This document shows, piece by piece, positions 37,497-46,348 of a stretch of 64,000 nucleotides of DNA (positions are counted from its first letter, which is position 1; each line of letters begins with the position of its first letter). The position numbers and the translations under genes were made by a program. Source of the stretch: Pseudovibrio sp. M1P-2-3 (GTDB lineage Bacteria > Pseudomonadota > Alphaproteobacteria > Rhizobiales > Stappiaceae); NCBI RefSeq assembly GCF_031501865.1, contig NZ_JARRCW010000001.1:3431001-3495000 (forward strand), written 5' to 3'. The notes below the pieces were generated by a model. That model was not told the DNA's origin. It was given only the letters and a program-made list of their open reading frames with translations, and did no database searches.

Positions 37497-38507
37497 TTAC
37501 TCGGCAGGAACCGTCAGGTCACCCTGAGATTTACGAGCGTGTTGAATGCTTTGCTCAAAAGAGCGCAAGCGCTTGTAGACCGACATCAACTCCACAATAG
37601 TCGACCAAGAATTAACGAGAAACTGGAATGAGCTTTCAACACGGCCAAAAGCCATAATGATCCGCTGCATAACACCAAGTGTTATCACTCCCGCTAGAAC
37701 CGATGGAAGTACGGCAATGAGGGGAATGAGAGAACTAAACATTATGTAGGACCAACGTGCTATGCCGAAATAAGAGTAGTGAAGGTAAAGGCGAAAGTAA
37801 TTCACCCTTACAGCTCCAAATAGCTCCTGAACTGCAGGCGGCCCGGCTCTTTCCGCACTGTCCTCCCCGAGGACTAGCTCTTTTCTGTAGGCAGCTTCAA
37901 CTTTCTGATTCTGAAACTCCAAACCAGGTAACTTAATTCCAACGATAGCAAGTAAGACCGTACCGCAAGCAGCCGACAGCAGGGCAATATACACTAATGC
38001 ATGATCCATTTTTCCTAGAATTGGCAACTCCGTAATGTTTTCGGAAAGCGCCCAAAGAATGGGTAGAAATGCGATGAGCGTCATTATTGATCGCATAAAG
38101 GAAACACCCAGCCCTTCCATTATTCGAGCAAAGCGCATGGTGTCTTCCTGTACTCGTTGGGAGGCTCCTTCGATATGGCGAACGAGGTGCCAGTGTTCCA
38201 TGTAGTAATTATTCATGGCTTGCCGCCAACGAAATACAAAGTGCTGGACATAAAATTCAAGCATTACCGCAATAACAATATAAAGCGCCGCGATTTTCGC
38301 AAATACCCAAACTTCAGAAAAGAAGTCTTCCAGTTTCAGTGTACCTGGCTCTGTGAAAGCCTTCTGTACCATGTTGTAGAAATTTCCATTCCACTCATTG
38401 ATATCGACATCCAACTGAACCTTGTACCACGTCACCCCGAGTATCAGGATAGAGCCCAACAGTGACCAGTGCAGCCACTTGGGATTTCCAAAAAATGATC
38501 TAAACAT
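37497..38507 (-). CDS. SbmA/BacA-like peptide transporter, short form
   Basis: A 336-residue membrane protein that matches SbmA/BacA closely: FVFRWRQAMNNYYMEHW, RHIEGASQRVQEDTMRFA, VGIKLPGLEFQNQKVEAAYR and NSWSTIVELMSVYKRLRSFE. These proton-driven importers take up antimicrobial peptides, bleomycin and microcins, and BacA is needed for chronic host infection by rhizobia and Brucella. Known members have about 400-420 residues; this one lacks roughly the first 70 (the N-terminal membrane segments). The short form is real as sequenced: an in-frame TAG lies four codons upstream and AGGA precedes the ATG. It has no ABC domain. Confidence 0.88.
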   Translation of the reverse strand: MFRSFFGNPKWLHWSLLGSILILGVTWYKVQLDVDINEWNGNFYNMVQKAFTEPGTLKLEDFFSEVWVFAKIAALYIVIAVMLEFYVQHFVFRWRQAMNNYYMEHWHLVRHIEGASQRVQEDTMRFARIMEGLGVSFMRSIMTLIAFLPILWALSENITELPILGKMDHALVYIALLSAACGTVLLAIVGIKLPGLEFQNQKVEAAYRKELVLGEDSAERAGPPAVQELFGAVRVNYFRLYLHYSYFGIARWSYIMFSSLIPLIAVLPSVLAGVITLGVMQRIIMAFGRVESSFQFLVNSWSTIVELMSVYKRLRSFEQSIQHARKSQGDLTVPAE

Positions 38508-38673
38508 TCGCCCGTCCTATTTTATATGCAGACTTTGCCCGTCAGCCAAAGCCCCACCTGCTTATTCAAGCCCAATCAAATTCACACAGGAGAGCGCCCA
38601 ATACTGTATGCCAAGAAAGTGCCATCTACTATTTAATATCCCTAGTTAGGGTTTCCAGCTATCCCGCGGCAGG

Positions 38674-39135
38674 TCAAGAGCGCCTTTCCAAAAAAAAGTC
38701 TTTTAAAATATCTGCGCAGTCCTCTTCTGCGTGCCCTTGATACACATCAGGTTTATGGTGACAAGTTGAAGAGCTGTAAAAGCGCACACCGTGGTCAACA
38801 GCCCCTCCTTTGGCATCCCCGGCCCCGTAAAACAACTTCCTGATCCGGGCAAAGGAAATAGCTGCCGCACACATGGGGCATGGTTCCAGAGTTACATAGA
38901 GGTCGCAATCCTCCAACCTTTGAGAGCCGATAACCGTTCCCGCACTTCGGATGGCCAGAACTTCCGCATGGGCGGTCGGATCATTCATCTCGATCGTGCG
39001 GTTCCCATCTGCTGCGATAACCACCCCATCTTTTACAACAACGCAGCCTATTGGCACCTCTCCACGTTCCTGCGCAAGTCGGGCTTGCTCCAAAGCTTTA
39101 TCCATAAAGCCAGAGTTGATAGTGGGTCTAAACAT
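38674..39135 (-). CDS. tadA: tRNA adenosine(34) deaminase
   Basis: TadA converts A34 of arginine tRNA to inosine. It has about 153 residues from ATG 39135 (AGAGAG just upstream). A GTG at 39165 would add ten residues and an ATG at 39105 would remove ten. The zinc site is H56/E58 in HAEVLAI and the cysteines C86/C89 in PCPMCAAAI. It is divergent from the pseudouridine synthase, which also modifies RNA. Confidence 0.93.
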   Translation of the reverse strand: MFRPTINSGFMDKALEQARLAQERGEVPIGCVVVKDGVVIAADGNRTIEMNDPTAHAEVLAIRSAGTVIGSQRLEDCDLYVTLEPCPMCAAAISFARIRKLFYGAGDAKGGAVDHGVRFYSSSTCHHKPDVYQGHAEEDCADILKDFFLERRS

Positions 39136-39388
39136 ATTCTCTCTTGCAAATTGAGTGATCCCCACCCTGTTTAACAGCCCACAAATTCCACTCCTATAGA
39201 AAATTTAGTTTTTTACCTTTCCCGACAAAGAGTGATTGCCAAACGCCAAGACTCTGTTAGAAGACCACCCATTGACTTTAGTAAAGAACGAGACCGAAGT
39301 TCCTCCCCAAAACCAGAGAGCGGCCATATCAACCCGTAAGCTCAGGATGGAATAACGACGGCATTACCTCTGAGAAGCAGGCAAGCAC

Positions 39389-40948
39389 ATGAACAAGAAG
39401 CCCACAGACAAACCCAACCACCGTGGCTTTAAAAACCATAGAAAATCCAGTCCATCTTCCAAACCCGCTCCCGGAAAAAACGAGGAAACTGCCGTTGTTT
39501 CTGGTGAACGCGTTGCAAAGGCAATTGCACGTGCAGGTCTTTGCTCTCGCAGAGAGGCTGAAAGCTGGATTGAAGCAGGCCGCGTTAGCGTGAACGGCAA
39601 TGTACTAACAACCCCGGCTATCACAGTTACAGCCAAGGACAAGGTCGTTGTTGATGGCACTCCTTTGCCACAAAAAGAACGCACACGACTATGGCTCTTC
39701 CACAAGCCCAAGGGAACAGTTACCACCAATAATGACCCTGAAGGCCGTAAGACAGTCTTTTCTGTTCTTCCCTCTGACCTTCCTCGCGTTGTGACGGTGG
39801 GACGACTGGACATTAATACCGAAGGTCTTCTTCTACTTACCAACGATGGCGGACTATCGCGGATCATCGAGCTGCCCTCAACAGGCTGGCTCCGCCGTTA
39901 CCGCGTACGTGCCTTTGGTAAAGTCACTCAAGAGCAATTGGATACCCTTAAAGACGGCGTTGCCATTGATGGTGTCCTGTATGGTGGCATTGAAGCAACA
40001 CTTGATTCCGAACGCGGTGAGAATGTTTGGCTGACTATTGGACTGCGTGAAGGCAAGAACCGAGAAGTTAAGCGCGTCCTTGAGCATTTGGGACTGGCAG
40101 TGAACCGCCTGATCCGCATTTCGTTCGGCCCATTCCAACTTGCAGACCTTGGCGATGGCGAAACCCGCGAAATCCGGGGGCGTATCCTGCGGGATCAGCT
40201 TGGCGAAAAAATTATCAAGGACGCCGCACTGGATTTTGATGCACCAATTCTCCATCAGGCAGCTCCTGAAGTTAAACCCCAGAAGAAAGACCGGAAACGC
40301 AAAACCGGTGGCACAGGCGCTGGCTGGATGAGCGCAAAAGATGCCGCTGCAGCTCTTTCTGGAAATAACAAAGGCAAGTTTTCGAAAGAAACCAAATTCC
40401 GCAACAGAGACGAGCGCAAACCTTCATCTCATCACAGCAAAACAGAACGTTCACAAGACTCTGAGAACTCACGAAGTAGTGACCGCTCAGACCGCGCACC
40501 TTGGGCGGCACGCGATTCCCGTAGAGACGGCAATCCTTTTGGTGAACGCAAGCAGTTCTCCGACAAAAAGCGCTCTTTCTCAAAAGAGGGTAACGACCGG
40601 CGCAACAGATATGATTCCAATGAACGGGGCCAGAATCAAAAGCCTCGGCGCATCCTTGGCAGTGATGGACGAATTGAGGAATATCGCAGCCCAGCTCATG
40701 ATATAGATGAACGGCCCCAGCGCGATGACCGCCAAGAAACCGGGCACCGTCCCAAGCATGTATGGCGTTCAGGCTCGGAAAAGCCAACGAAGACAAGAGA
40801 CGACCGGCAACAAAGTACCCCAAGAAGAGAACAAGCGACGAGCGGCAAGCGTACAGACGCAAGAAAACCTTCTCATAGAACCAAAGATGGCTTTAAAGGG
40901 GCTAAAGGACCAAAACAAAACCGCTTTAAAGGAAAAAGAGAAAATTGA
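39389..40948 (+). CDS. RsuA/RluB-type pseudouridine synthase with long charged C-terminal tail
   Basis: It isomerises uridine in ribosomal RNA. The N-terminal S4 RNA-binding domain (about residues 39-95, RVAKAIARAGLCSRREAESW) is followed by the catalytic domain with D141 in GRLDINTEGLLLLTNDGG and by GLREGKNREVKR. The enzyme fold ends near residue 270. About 240 further residues are low-complexity, rich in Arg, Lys, Ser, Asp and Gly, and probably disordered and RNA-binding; tails of this kind recur in alphaproteobacterial members. The stop shares four bases (TTGA) with the rsmD start. Confidence 0.93.
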   Translation: MNKKPTDKPNHRGFKNHRKSSPSSKPAPGKNEETAVVSGERVAKAIARAGLCSRREAESWIEAGRVSVNGNVLTTPAITVTAKDKVVVDGTPLPQKERTRLWLFHKPKGTVTTNNDPEGRKTVFSVLPSDLPRVVTVGRLDINTEGLLLLTNDGGLSRIIELPSTGWLRRYRVRAFGKVTQEQLDTLKDGVAIDGVLYGGIEATLDSERGENVWLTIGLREGKNREVKRVLEHLGLAVNRLIRISFGPFQLADLGDGETREIRGRILRDQLGEKIIKDAALDFDAPILHQAAPEVKPQKKDRKRKTGGTGAGWMSAKDAAAALSGNNKGKFSKETKFRNRDERKPSSHHSKTERSQDSENSRSSDRSDRAPWAARDSRRDGNPFGERKQFSDKKRSFSKEGNDRRNRYDSNERGQNQKPRRILGSDGRIEEYRSPAHDIDERPQRDDRQETGHRPKHVWRSGSEKPTKTRDDRQQSTPRREQATSGKRTDARKPSHRTKDGFKGAKGPKQNRFKGKREN

Positions 40949-41502
40949 GGATCGTAGGGGGTAAATTCAAAGGCACTGCACTTGCCACGCCGAAAACACA
41001 GGCAACACGCCCTACGACAGACAGAATGCGCGAGACCATATTCAATATTCTTGCCCATTCCTATGATAACCCTATGAACGACGCTCGCGTGCTGGATCTT
41101 TTTGCCGGCACAGGGGCACTTGGGTTAGAAGCTATGAGCCGTGGTGGACGATACTGCACGTTTGTAGAAGAAGCTGTTGAAGCCAGAGGTCTTATAAGGC
41201 GAAATATTGAATCTACTGGGCTGATGGGGGCAACCCGCATCTTGCGGCGCGATGCTACGAATTTAGGGCAAACAGGAACAATTGAACCATTTGATCTTGT
41301 GTTTCTTGACCCGCCCTACCTTCAAGGCTTAGGAGAAAAAGCTCTTCATGCGGCGGCATCTGGTGGTTGGCTGCAAAACAACGCCATATGCGTGTGGGAA
41401 GAATCAACAAAGGCCAGTACTTCAATCCCTGACAGTTTCGAACTCATTGAGCAAAGAACTACAGGTGAAAGTCTGATCTCAGTTTTAAAGTACCTGCGCT
41501 GA
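40945..41502 (+). CDS. rsmD: 16S rRNA (guanine(966)-N2)-methyltransferase
   Basis: RsmD methylates G966 of 16S rRNA. It has 185 residues from a TTG start whose last bases form the stop of the pseudouridine synthase gene (TTGA overlap). The start is supported by the family's N-terminus MRIVGGKFKG. The SAM-binding motif DLFAGTGALGLEAMSRG begins at residue 51 and the catalytic LDPPY is at 121-125. Coupling to another rRNA-modifying enzyme makes sense. A terminator and a second long hairpin follow. Confidence 0.95.
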   Translation: MRIVGGKFKGTALATPKTQATRPTTDRMRETIFNILAHSYDNPMNDARVLDLFAGTGALGLEAMSRGGRYCTFVEEAVEARGLIRRNIESTGLMGATRILRRDATNLGQTGTIEPFDLVFLDPPYLQGLGEKALHAAASGGWLQNNAICVWEESTKASTSIPDSFELIEQRTTGESLISVLKYLR

Positions 41503-41524
41503 TATAACTATTGGTGAAATCTAG

Positions 41525-41552
41525 ACACCACTCATAAAAGGAGTGGTGTTTT
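41525..41552 (+). terminator. intrinsic terminator of rsmD
   Basis: ACACCACTC and GAGTGGTGT form a perfect nine-pair stem with a seven-base loop, followed by TTT. It starts 22 bases after the rsmD stop. Confidence 0.8.
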
Positions 41553-41553
41553 A

Positions 41554-41586
41554 TCAGCTATTGAACTCCGACAGTTCAATAGCTGA
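41554..41586. repeat. perfect 14-bp inverted repeat directly after the rsmD terminator
   Basis: TCAGCTATTGAACT and its exact complement AGTTCAATAGCTGA flank a five-base spacer (CCGAC). It starts one base after the T run of the preceding terminator. It could be a second terminator, a protein-binding palindrome or the remnant of a mobile palindromic repeat. Confidence 0.7.
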
Positions 41587-42029
41587 GTTTAGGCATATTT
41601 TTACTTAGCTTTCGCTGAAACTAACCTGCTCCCCCTTCCAAACGTAACACTTTCCCTTCACTTCAAACTCAAACTTATAGATTCGCGCCAAATGATAGCC
41701 CTACACATATGGCAATTAATGGACCATTAGGGCACAATAATAATCCATTAAAACTTACAGATCACCAATAATATATAGTTGTTATTTTTACTTATACTTA
41801 TAAAAATTAGTTGTATTATAGATACACAACACGAAACCAACTATTTTAGTATATTTTATTTCGATCAAATAAGTTGATTATCAAGTCACATAGTGCAATC
41901 AATTGCTGCAGGGAATTCGCGTACATGAATATTACCTAGTATCCCAAGGTTATACTTACTTAACTCTTGGTAACTTTACTAATATCTATGAAGTAGGGGC
42001 GAGTATCTCCCCAATTCAGGAGTCGGACT
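41587..42029 (+). promoter_or_regulatory. AT-rich porin upstream region
   Basis: A 443-base gene-free stretch, very AT-rich between about 41730 and 41900. It probably holds a strong promoter for the porin, though several TATAAT-like sequences compete. TTGAT-T-ATCAA (41874-41884) is a small palindrome, and GATCAA at 41863-41868 adds a further half-site. A short hairpin (GGG...GAG-TAT-CTCCCC, 41997-42013) stands just before the ribosome site AGGAG. Confidence 0.5.
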
Positions 42030-43301
42030 ATGCGCAAACTAATGACCAGCGCGGCAGCGCTTATTTTGAGTGCCTCTCCGGTTTTTGCAGCTGATCTACC
42101 TGTTGCACCGGAACCTGTCGAATACGTCCAAATCTGTGACGCATACGGGGCAGGATACTATTTTATACCCGGAACAGATACCTGCTTACGGATCAGAGGA
42201 AGGATCCGCGCAGAGTATCGGTGGAATGATTTTGGTGACGGACCAAATGCATGGAGTGAGCGATACAGAAACTCAACCTCAACACGTGCTCGTGGATATC
42301 TCAGGATGGATTCCAGAACACAAACTGAGTTCGGATTATTGCGAACTTACATGGACTTGTATGCCACAGTCGACACACCAGGCTTCGATTCATTTTCTTC
42401 ACAGAACTTAGACAATGAACCTGTAGGTTCATTCAATGATATCGAAACAATCATGACGCTTGACAAAGCCTTCATCCAGTTTGGCGGCATGACGATTGGT
42501 TTGGCTCAATCATTCTACGACTTCTGGACAGGCTATGCATATGGCGCCATCACCACGGTTGCATATTCTGATAGAAACACCTGGCTCGGGGGTTACACCT
42601 TTGACTTCGGCAACGGTTTCTCTTGGTCAATCTCCGCTGAGGACCGTACATATAGGCAGCAGGATTATTATTACGGAGAATACCTAGATGAAAGGTTTAG
42701 AGACGTAGAAGGGTATGCTGGGCAAAGATGGCCAAACTTCGTAACCAATTTCCGCGTGGACCAAGGTTGGGGTAGCGCGCAGTTTATGGCCGCAATACAA
42801 GAAGTCCGCCCGCTAGAAGCTGCCGCGGATGGGAAAGTAGGATACGCTATTGGTGCAGGCGTAGAATTCAACCTCGGCTTCTTGGGTAATAGCCAGTTCG
42901 CCCTACAAGGGTCATTCGGTCAGGGTGCTCTAGGTTACATTAACAGTGACTGGGGCGAAGTTGTGCACGATGCCAGCACTGTCTACGGCGACGTAAAATC
43001 AGGTGACGGCGTAGCAACTGGCTGGTCCATTGCTGGAGGTATTTATACTGAGTGGACACCTGAGTGGAACAGCGCACTACAGGCATCCTATTCGGAAGCA
43101 GATCAATATCGACTTCCAGACCATGACCAATGGGACGTAGTCGGAAAAATTGGCTGGACACCTGTTCATGGCTTCGAAATTGGCTCTGAAATCGCATACA
43201 GAAGCTTACATTTCAGCGATGCATATTTGGATGGCGTAAACGAAGCGCCTAGAGATCGTGACTTAGTCTCAATCCTAATCCGTGTTCAAAGGGACTTCTG
43301 A
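42030..43301 (+). CDS. outer-membrane porin, Porin_2 (Omp2-like) family
   Basis: A 423-residue outer-membrane beta-barrel that lets small solutes through. A signal peptide (residues 1-20, ending VFAAD) is followed by LPVAPEPVEYVQICDAYGAGYYFIPG (here cited in part) and CLRIRGRIRAEYRW, the standard opening of alphaproteobacterial Porin_2. Two cysteines (near residues 36 and 51) are conserved in the family. Many alternating aromatic strands and a C-terminal phenylalanine (IRVQRDF) fit barrel assembly by BAM. A hairpin follows, and mutL converges from the right. Confidence 0.94.
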   Translation: MRKLMTSAAALILSASPVFAADLPVAPEPVEYVQICDAYGAGYYFIPGTDTCLRIRGRIRAEYRWNDFGDGPNAWSERYRNSTSTRARGYLRMDSRTQTEFGLLRTYMDLYATVDTPGFDSFSSQNLDNEPVGSFNDIETIMTLDKAFIQFGGMTIGLAQSFYDFWTGYAYGAITTVAYSDRNTWLGGYTFDFGNGFSWSISAEDRTYRQQDYYYGEYLDERFRDVEGYAGQRWPNFVTNFRVDQGWGSAQFMAAIQEVRPLEAAADGKVGYAIGAGVEFNLGFLGNSQFALQGSFGQGALGYINSDWGEVVHDASTVYGDVKSGDGVATGWSIAGGIYTEWTPEWNSALQASYSEADQYRLPDHDQWDVVGKIGWTPVHGFEIGSEIAYRSLHFSDAYLDGVNEAPRDRDLVSILIRVQRDF

Positions 43302-43320
43302 GGCCACAACTTGGAACCCG

Positions 43321-43352
43321 TCAGCCGCACTCATTAACTTGAGCGCGGCTGA
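43321..43352. terminator. hairpin between convergent porin and mutL
   Basis: TCAGCCGC (43321-43328) pairs with GCGGCTGA (43345-43352); three inner pairs (CTC/GAG) extend it past one mismatch. No T run is present on either strand. It is probably a shared transcription end for the two genes. Confidence 0.6.
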
Positions 43353-43371
43353 AAACTGTAATTATATTCTC

Positions 43372-45267
43372 TTATGTTCGCCCAAATAGGCGTTCTATAT
43401 CTGCAAGTTTCAACTCAATCCACGTAGGACGGCCATGATTACACTGCCCAGACAGCGGTGTTTTTTCCATATCGCGCAGCAAAGCATCCATCTCTTCCGG
43501 GCGCATTCTTCTTCCTGATCGTATGGAACCATGACATGCAATCGTTGCTGCAACCAAGTCCAACTTCTCTCTAATACGAGATGACGAATCCCACTCAATA
43601 AAGTCATCAGCCAGATCCTGAATAAGACCCTTAGCATCGACTTTCTTTAGCATTGCTGGCGTTTCCCGAACAATAACCGCCCCGGGTCCGAACGCCTCGA
43701 CAACCAACCCGACTTCAGCGAGCTCACTCGCCCTCTCCACCACCGCAACCGCCTCTTCTTCTGGCAACTCAACCACCTCTGGAATAAGCAGTAGTTGGCG
43801 CGCTACCTCATTTTTTGCCAGCTGCTCTTTCAAACGCTCATAAACCAAGCGCTCATGTGCAGCATGCTGGTCAACGATAACCAAACCATCTGTCGTCTGG
43901 GAGACAATATAGGTTTCATGAATTTGAGCCCTTGCAGCCCCCAAAGGATTTGACTGGCGCTCCTCCAACTGATCTGAAACGATATGCGCCCGCGCATCGG
44001 CTGAAGGCTGAAGAAAAGGAGTTGGCGCACCTCCCTGCGACTCCGCTTCATTGGGCATGATGAATTCGGCCTGCCGCTCTGCAAAACCTCCTCCTTCCCC
44101 CAAGAGATCCTCCGCGGGTCTAAACTGAGATTCTTGCCAGCTGTAATTTTGTGGAGCAGTCCGGTTGTCCGTGTAAGTTGGCGCAGCACCTGAATATTGA
44201 CGCATATTTGCAGGCCCGCCGCCCGCCCTCATAGCATTAACTGTCGATTGCGTATTCGAAGTAGAGGCGCGATAGCCGGAAACCACAAAGGCGTGACGTA
44301 GCGCCCCAATCAACAACCCACGCACAAGCTGCCCATCGCGAAATCGCACATCAGCTTTTGCCGGATGAACGTTAACGTCCACATGATGCGGGTCGAGTTC
44401 GATATTTAAAACTGCGACCGGATAACGGTCTCGCGCCAAAACATCGGAATAAGCCCCCTTGAGAGCACCAATCAGCAACTTGTCTCGAACGGGGCGACCA
44501 TTAACAAAGAAAAACTGGTTCTGAGAATTGGCGCGATGAAAGGTCGGAAGACCTGCAAAACCTGAAAGTTGAACCCCCTCCCTTTCCGCATCAATCTCAA
44601 GCGCATTCTCTTTGAAGTCAGCTCCCAATATTTGCACAATACGTGCCAGATGTGCCTGCTCACCTTGACAGGCGGAGTATTCCAAAGTCCGCCTGTCACT
44701 TCCAGACAGCGTGAAACGAATGTGAGGATTTGCTAGGGCAACGCGCTTGACAACATCGGTAATAGCATTCGCCTCGGCCCTATCAGATTTTAAAAACTTC
44801 AAACGGGCGGGAACAGCAAAGAACAAATCTCGCACCTCAACCCGGCTACCACCATTGAATGAAGCAGGTTCCGGTTCTCCCGTAACGCCACCTTCAATCA
44901 GGATTTTCCAAGCATTCCCTTCACTTTGGTGCGCAGTTGTAATTTGCAGACGGGCAATTGAACCAATGGAGGGCAGTGCCTCTCCACGAAACCCCATTGT
45001 ACGAATATCCATGAGGTCGTCTTCCGGCAACTTGGAAGTGCAGTGCCTGCGAACTGCAAGAGCCAGATCATCACGCGTCATCCCTGAACCATTATCAGTA
45101 ACACGCATAAGCGTCTTTCCACCGGCAGCCGTCACAACCTCTATTCGGGTAGCGCCCGCATCCACTGCATTTTCAACAAGTTCCTTAATAACACTTGCGG
45201 GCCTTTCAATAACCTCACCGGCGGCAATTTTGTTGATAACAGTATCACTGAGTTGTTTAACTGGCAT
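43372..45267 (-). CDS. mutL: DNA mismatch repair endonuclease MutL
   Basis: MutL couples mismatch recognition by MutS to strand removal. It has 631 residues. The GHKL ATPase part shows [21 protein letters not shown] (motif I, cited in part), DNGSGM and GFRGEAL. A proline/glutamine-rich linker (about 335-445) leads to a dimerisation domain with [12 protein letters not shown] at residues 466-477, the DQHAX2EX4E endonuclease motif, so this MutL nicks DNA itself, unlike the E. coli enzyme. QCNHGRP lies near the end. A hairpin lies 33 bases upstream of its start. Confidence 0.96.
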   Translation of the reverse strand: MPVKQLSDTVINKIAAGEVIERPASVIKELVENAVDAGATRIEVVTAAGGKTLMRVTDNGSGMTRDDLALAVRRHCTSKLPEDDLMDIRTMGFRGEALPSIGSIARLQITTAHQSEGNAWKILIEGGVTGEPEPASFNGGSRVEVRDLFFAVPARLKFLKSDRAEANAITDVVKRVALANPHIRFTLSGSDRRTLEYSACQGEQAHLARIVQILGADFKENALEIDAEREGVQLSGFAGLPTFHRANSQNQFFFVNGRPVRDKLLIGALKGAYSDVLARDRYPVAVLNIELDPHHVDVNVHPAKADVRFRDGQLVRGLLIGALRHAFVVSGYRASTSNTQSTVNAMRAGGGPANMRQYSGAAPTYTDNRTAPQNYSWQESQFRPAEDLLGEGGGFAERQAEFIMPNEAESQGGAPTPFLQPSADARAHIVSDQLEERQSNPLGAARAQIHETYIVSQTTDGLVIVDQHAAHERLVYERLKEQLAKNEVARQLLLIPEVVELPEEEAVAVVERASELAEVGLVVEAFGPGAVIVRETPAMLKKVDAKGLIQDLADDFIEWDSSSRIREKLDLVAATIACHGSIRSGRRMRPEEMDALLRDMEKTPLSGQCNHGRPTWIELKLADIERLFGRT

Positions 45268-45299
45268 TTTGCCTCCACTATGCTTGGCAGCCCATCAGG

Positions 45300-45320
45300 G
45301 AGAAGAAAAAACTTCTCTTT
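45300..45320. promoter_or_regulatory. hairpin and small palindrome upstream of mutL
   Basis: GAGAAG-AAAAAA-CTTCTC (45300-45317) is a perfect six-pair stem followed on the plus strand by TTT. On the minus strand it would lie in the mutL leader. A second perfect repeat, GTCGC-TAA-GCGAC, is at 45330-45342. No plus-strand gene ends here, so a leader or operator role for mutL is more likely than termination. Confidence 0.4.
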
Positions 45321-45445
45321 ATCAGCATAGTCGCTAAGCGACCGGAGGCCACAAACCTTTAATCATTGTCCCGCCCTTATTTGGATCAAGCGGCTTTGCA
45401 TTTCAAGTTCCACCTCACCGCAGCACATTGGAATTCTCCTCACCT

Positions 45446-46324
45446 ATGAATAACGTCAAGATGCAAGCCCGAGCAATCAACGGCCTATCTGCAATAGCAC
45501 CTCATTTTCAAGGGATCCTTTGCGATGTCTGGGGCGTTCTTCATAACGGAAAACAAGCGATACCCAATGCAGCCCACGCCCTTTGCAATTACCGGAAAAA
45601 CTTTGGTAATCCCGTCGTCTTAATCACAAATTCACCGCGTAGCGCACAACAAATCGCGCATCATCTTGCTTCGCTTGGAATACCAACAGAAGCATATGAC
45701 GCCATCATCACATCCGGCGATACTGTCCGCGATCTACTTTCCCAAAAAGATGTTCCAAATATTTTTCACATCGGACCACACCGTCATCAGAATTTCTTTG
45801 AAAAGATTGAATGTAATTCCACTGATGCCAACCAAGCTGATTTGATAGTTTGTACGGGGCTGAGGGACCGTGAAAATGAAAATCCAGAACACTACCGACA
45901 GCAATTTGCGGAGTATATCTCCTTAGGCTTGACCATGATTTGCGCAAACCCCGATATTGTTTCAGAACATGGAGACAAATTGGTTTGGTGTGCGGGGTCT
46001 TTAGCCCGGCTTTACAATGAAATGGGCGGGCAAGTTCTCACGACTGGGAAGCCCAATCCTCCAATTTATCAAAGTGCACTCAGGCAACTTGAGAACCTAA
46101 GCAATACCAAGCTTCCTACCAACAGGATTTTGGCAATTGGGGACGGGCTATTCACCGATATCAAAGGTGCCAATGCCAAAGGTTTGGGAACTCTCTTCCT
46201 AAGTGGAGGAATTCATGCAAGTGAATGGCAAGTGGAAGAGAAGGATTTCATGCCGTCGCTCCATATCAGATTGGAGCAGGAAGGCCTGGAAGTTCAATCT
46301 GTAATGCGGCGCCTTCACTGGTAA
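45446..46324 (+). CDS. TIGR01459-type HAD-superfamily hydrolase
   Basis: About 292 residues from ATG 45446; a TTG at 45428 is possible but no ribosome site favours it. The HAD nucleophile motif is GILCDVWGVLHNG; ITNSPRSAQQ is motif II, TGKPNPPIY carries the motif III lysine and GDGLFTDIKGAN is motif IV. This is the NagD-like (IIA) layout of an alphaproteobacterial family whose phosphatase substrate is unknown. It usually lies near ribF, as it does here (3 kb). It converges with cheZ, with a 24-base gap. Confidence 0.92.
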   Translation: MNNVKMQARAINGLSAIAPHFQGILCDVWGVLHNGKQAIPNAAHALCNYRKNFGNPVVLITNSPRSAQQIAHHLASLGIPTEAYDAIITSGDTVRDLLSQKDVPNIFHIGPHRHQNFFEKIECNSTDANQADLIVCTGLRDRENENPEHYRQQFAEYISLGLTMICANPDIVSEHGDKLVWCAGSLARLYNEMGGQVLTTGKPNPPIYQSALRQLENLSNTKLPTNRILAIGDGLFTDIKGANAKGLGTLFLSGGIHASEWQVEEKDFMPSLHIRLEQEGLEVQSVMRRLHW

Positions 46325-46348
46325 GGCACCGTTTCCTGCATTTGTCGC

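Noticed and set aside
39364-39867. A 167-codon minus-strand frame opposite the pseudouridine synthase start
   Set aside because: Antisense to the S4 and catalytic domains, which are certain.
40272-40862. A 196-codon minus-strand frame in the tail of the pseudouridine synthase
   Set aside because: Antisense to low-complexity Arg/Ser-rich coding sequence; Leu/Cys/His-rich translation typical of such shadows.
41903-42094. A 63-codon plus-strand frame entering the porin gene
   Set aside because: It overlaps the porin ribosome site and signal peptide in another frame.
44747-45337. A 196-codon plus-strand frame antisense to mutL
   Set aside because: Ser/Thr/Pro-rich translation opposite the conserved MutL ATPase domain; no start site.
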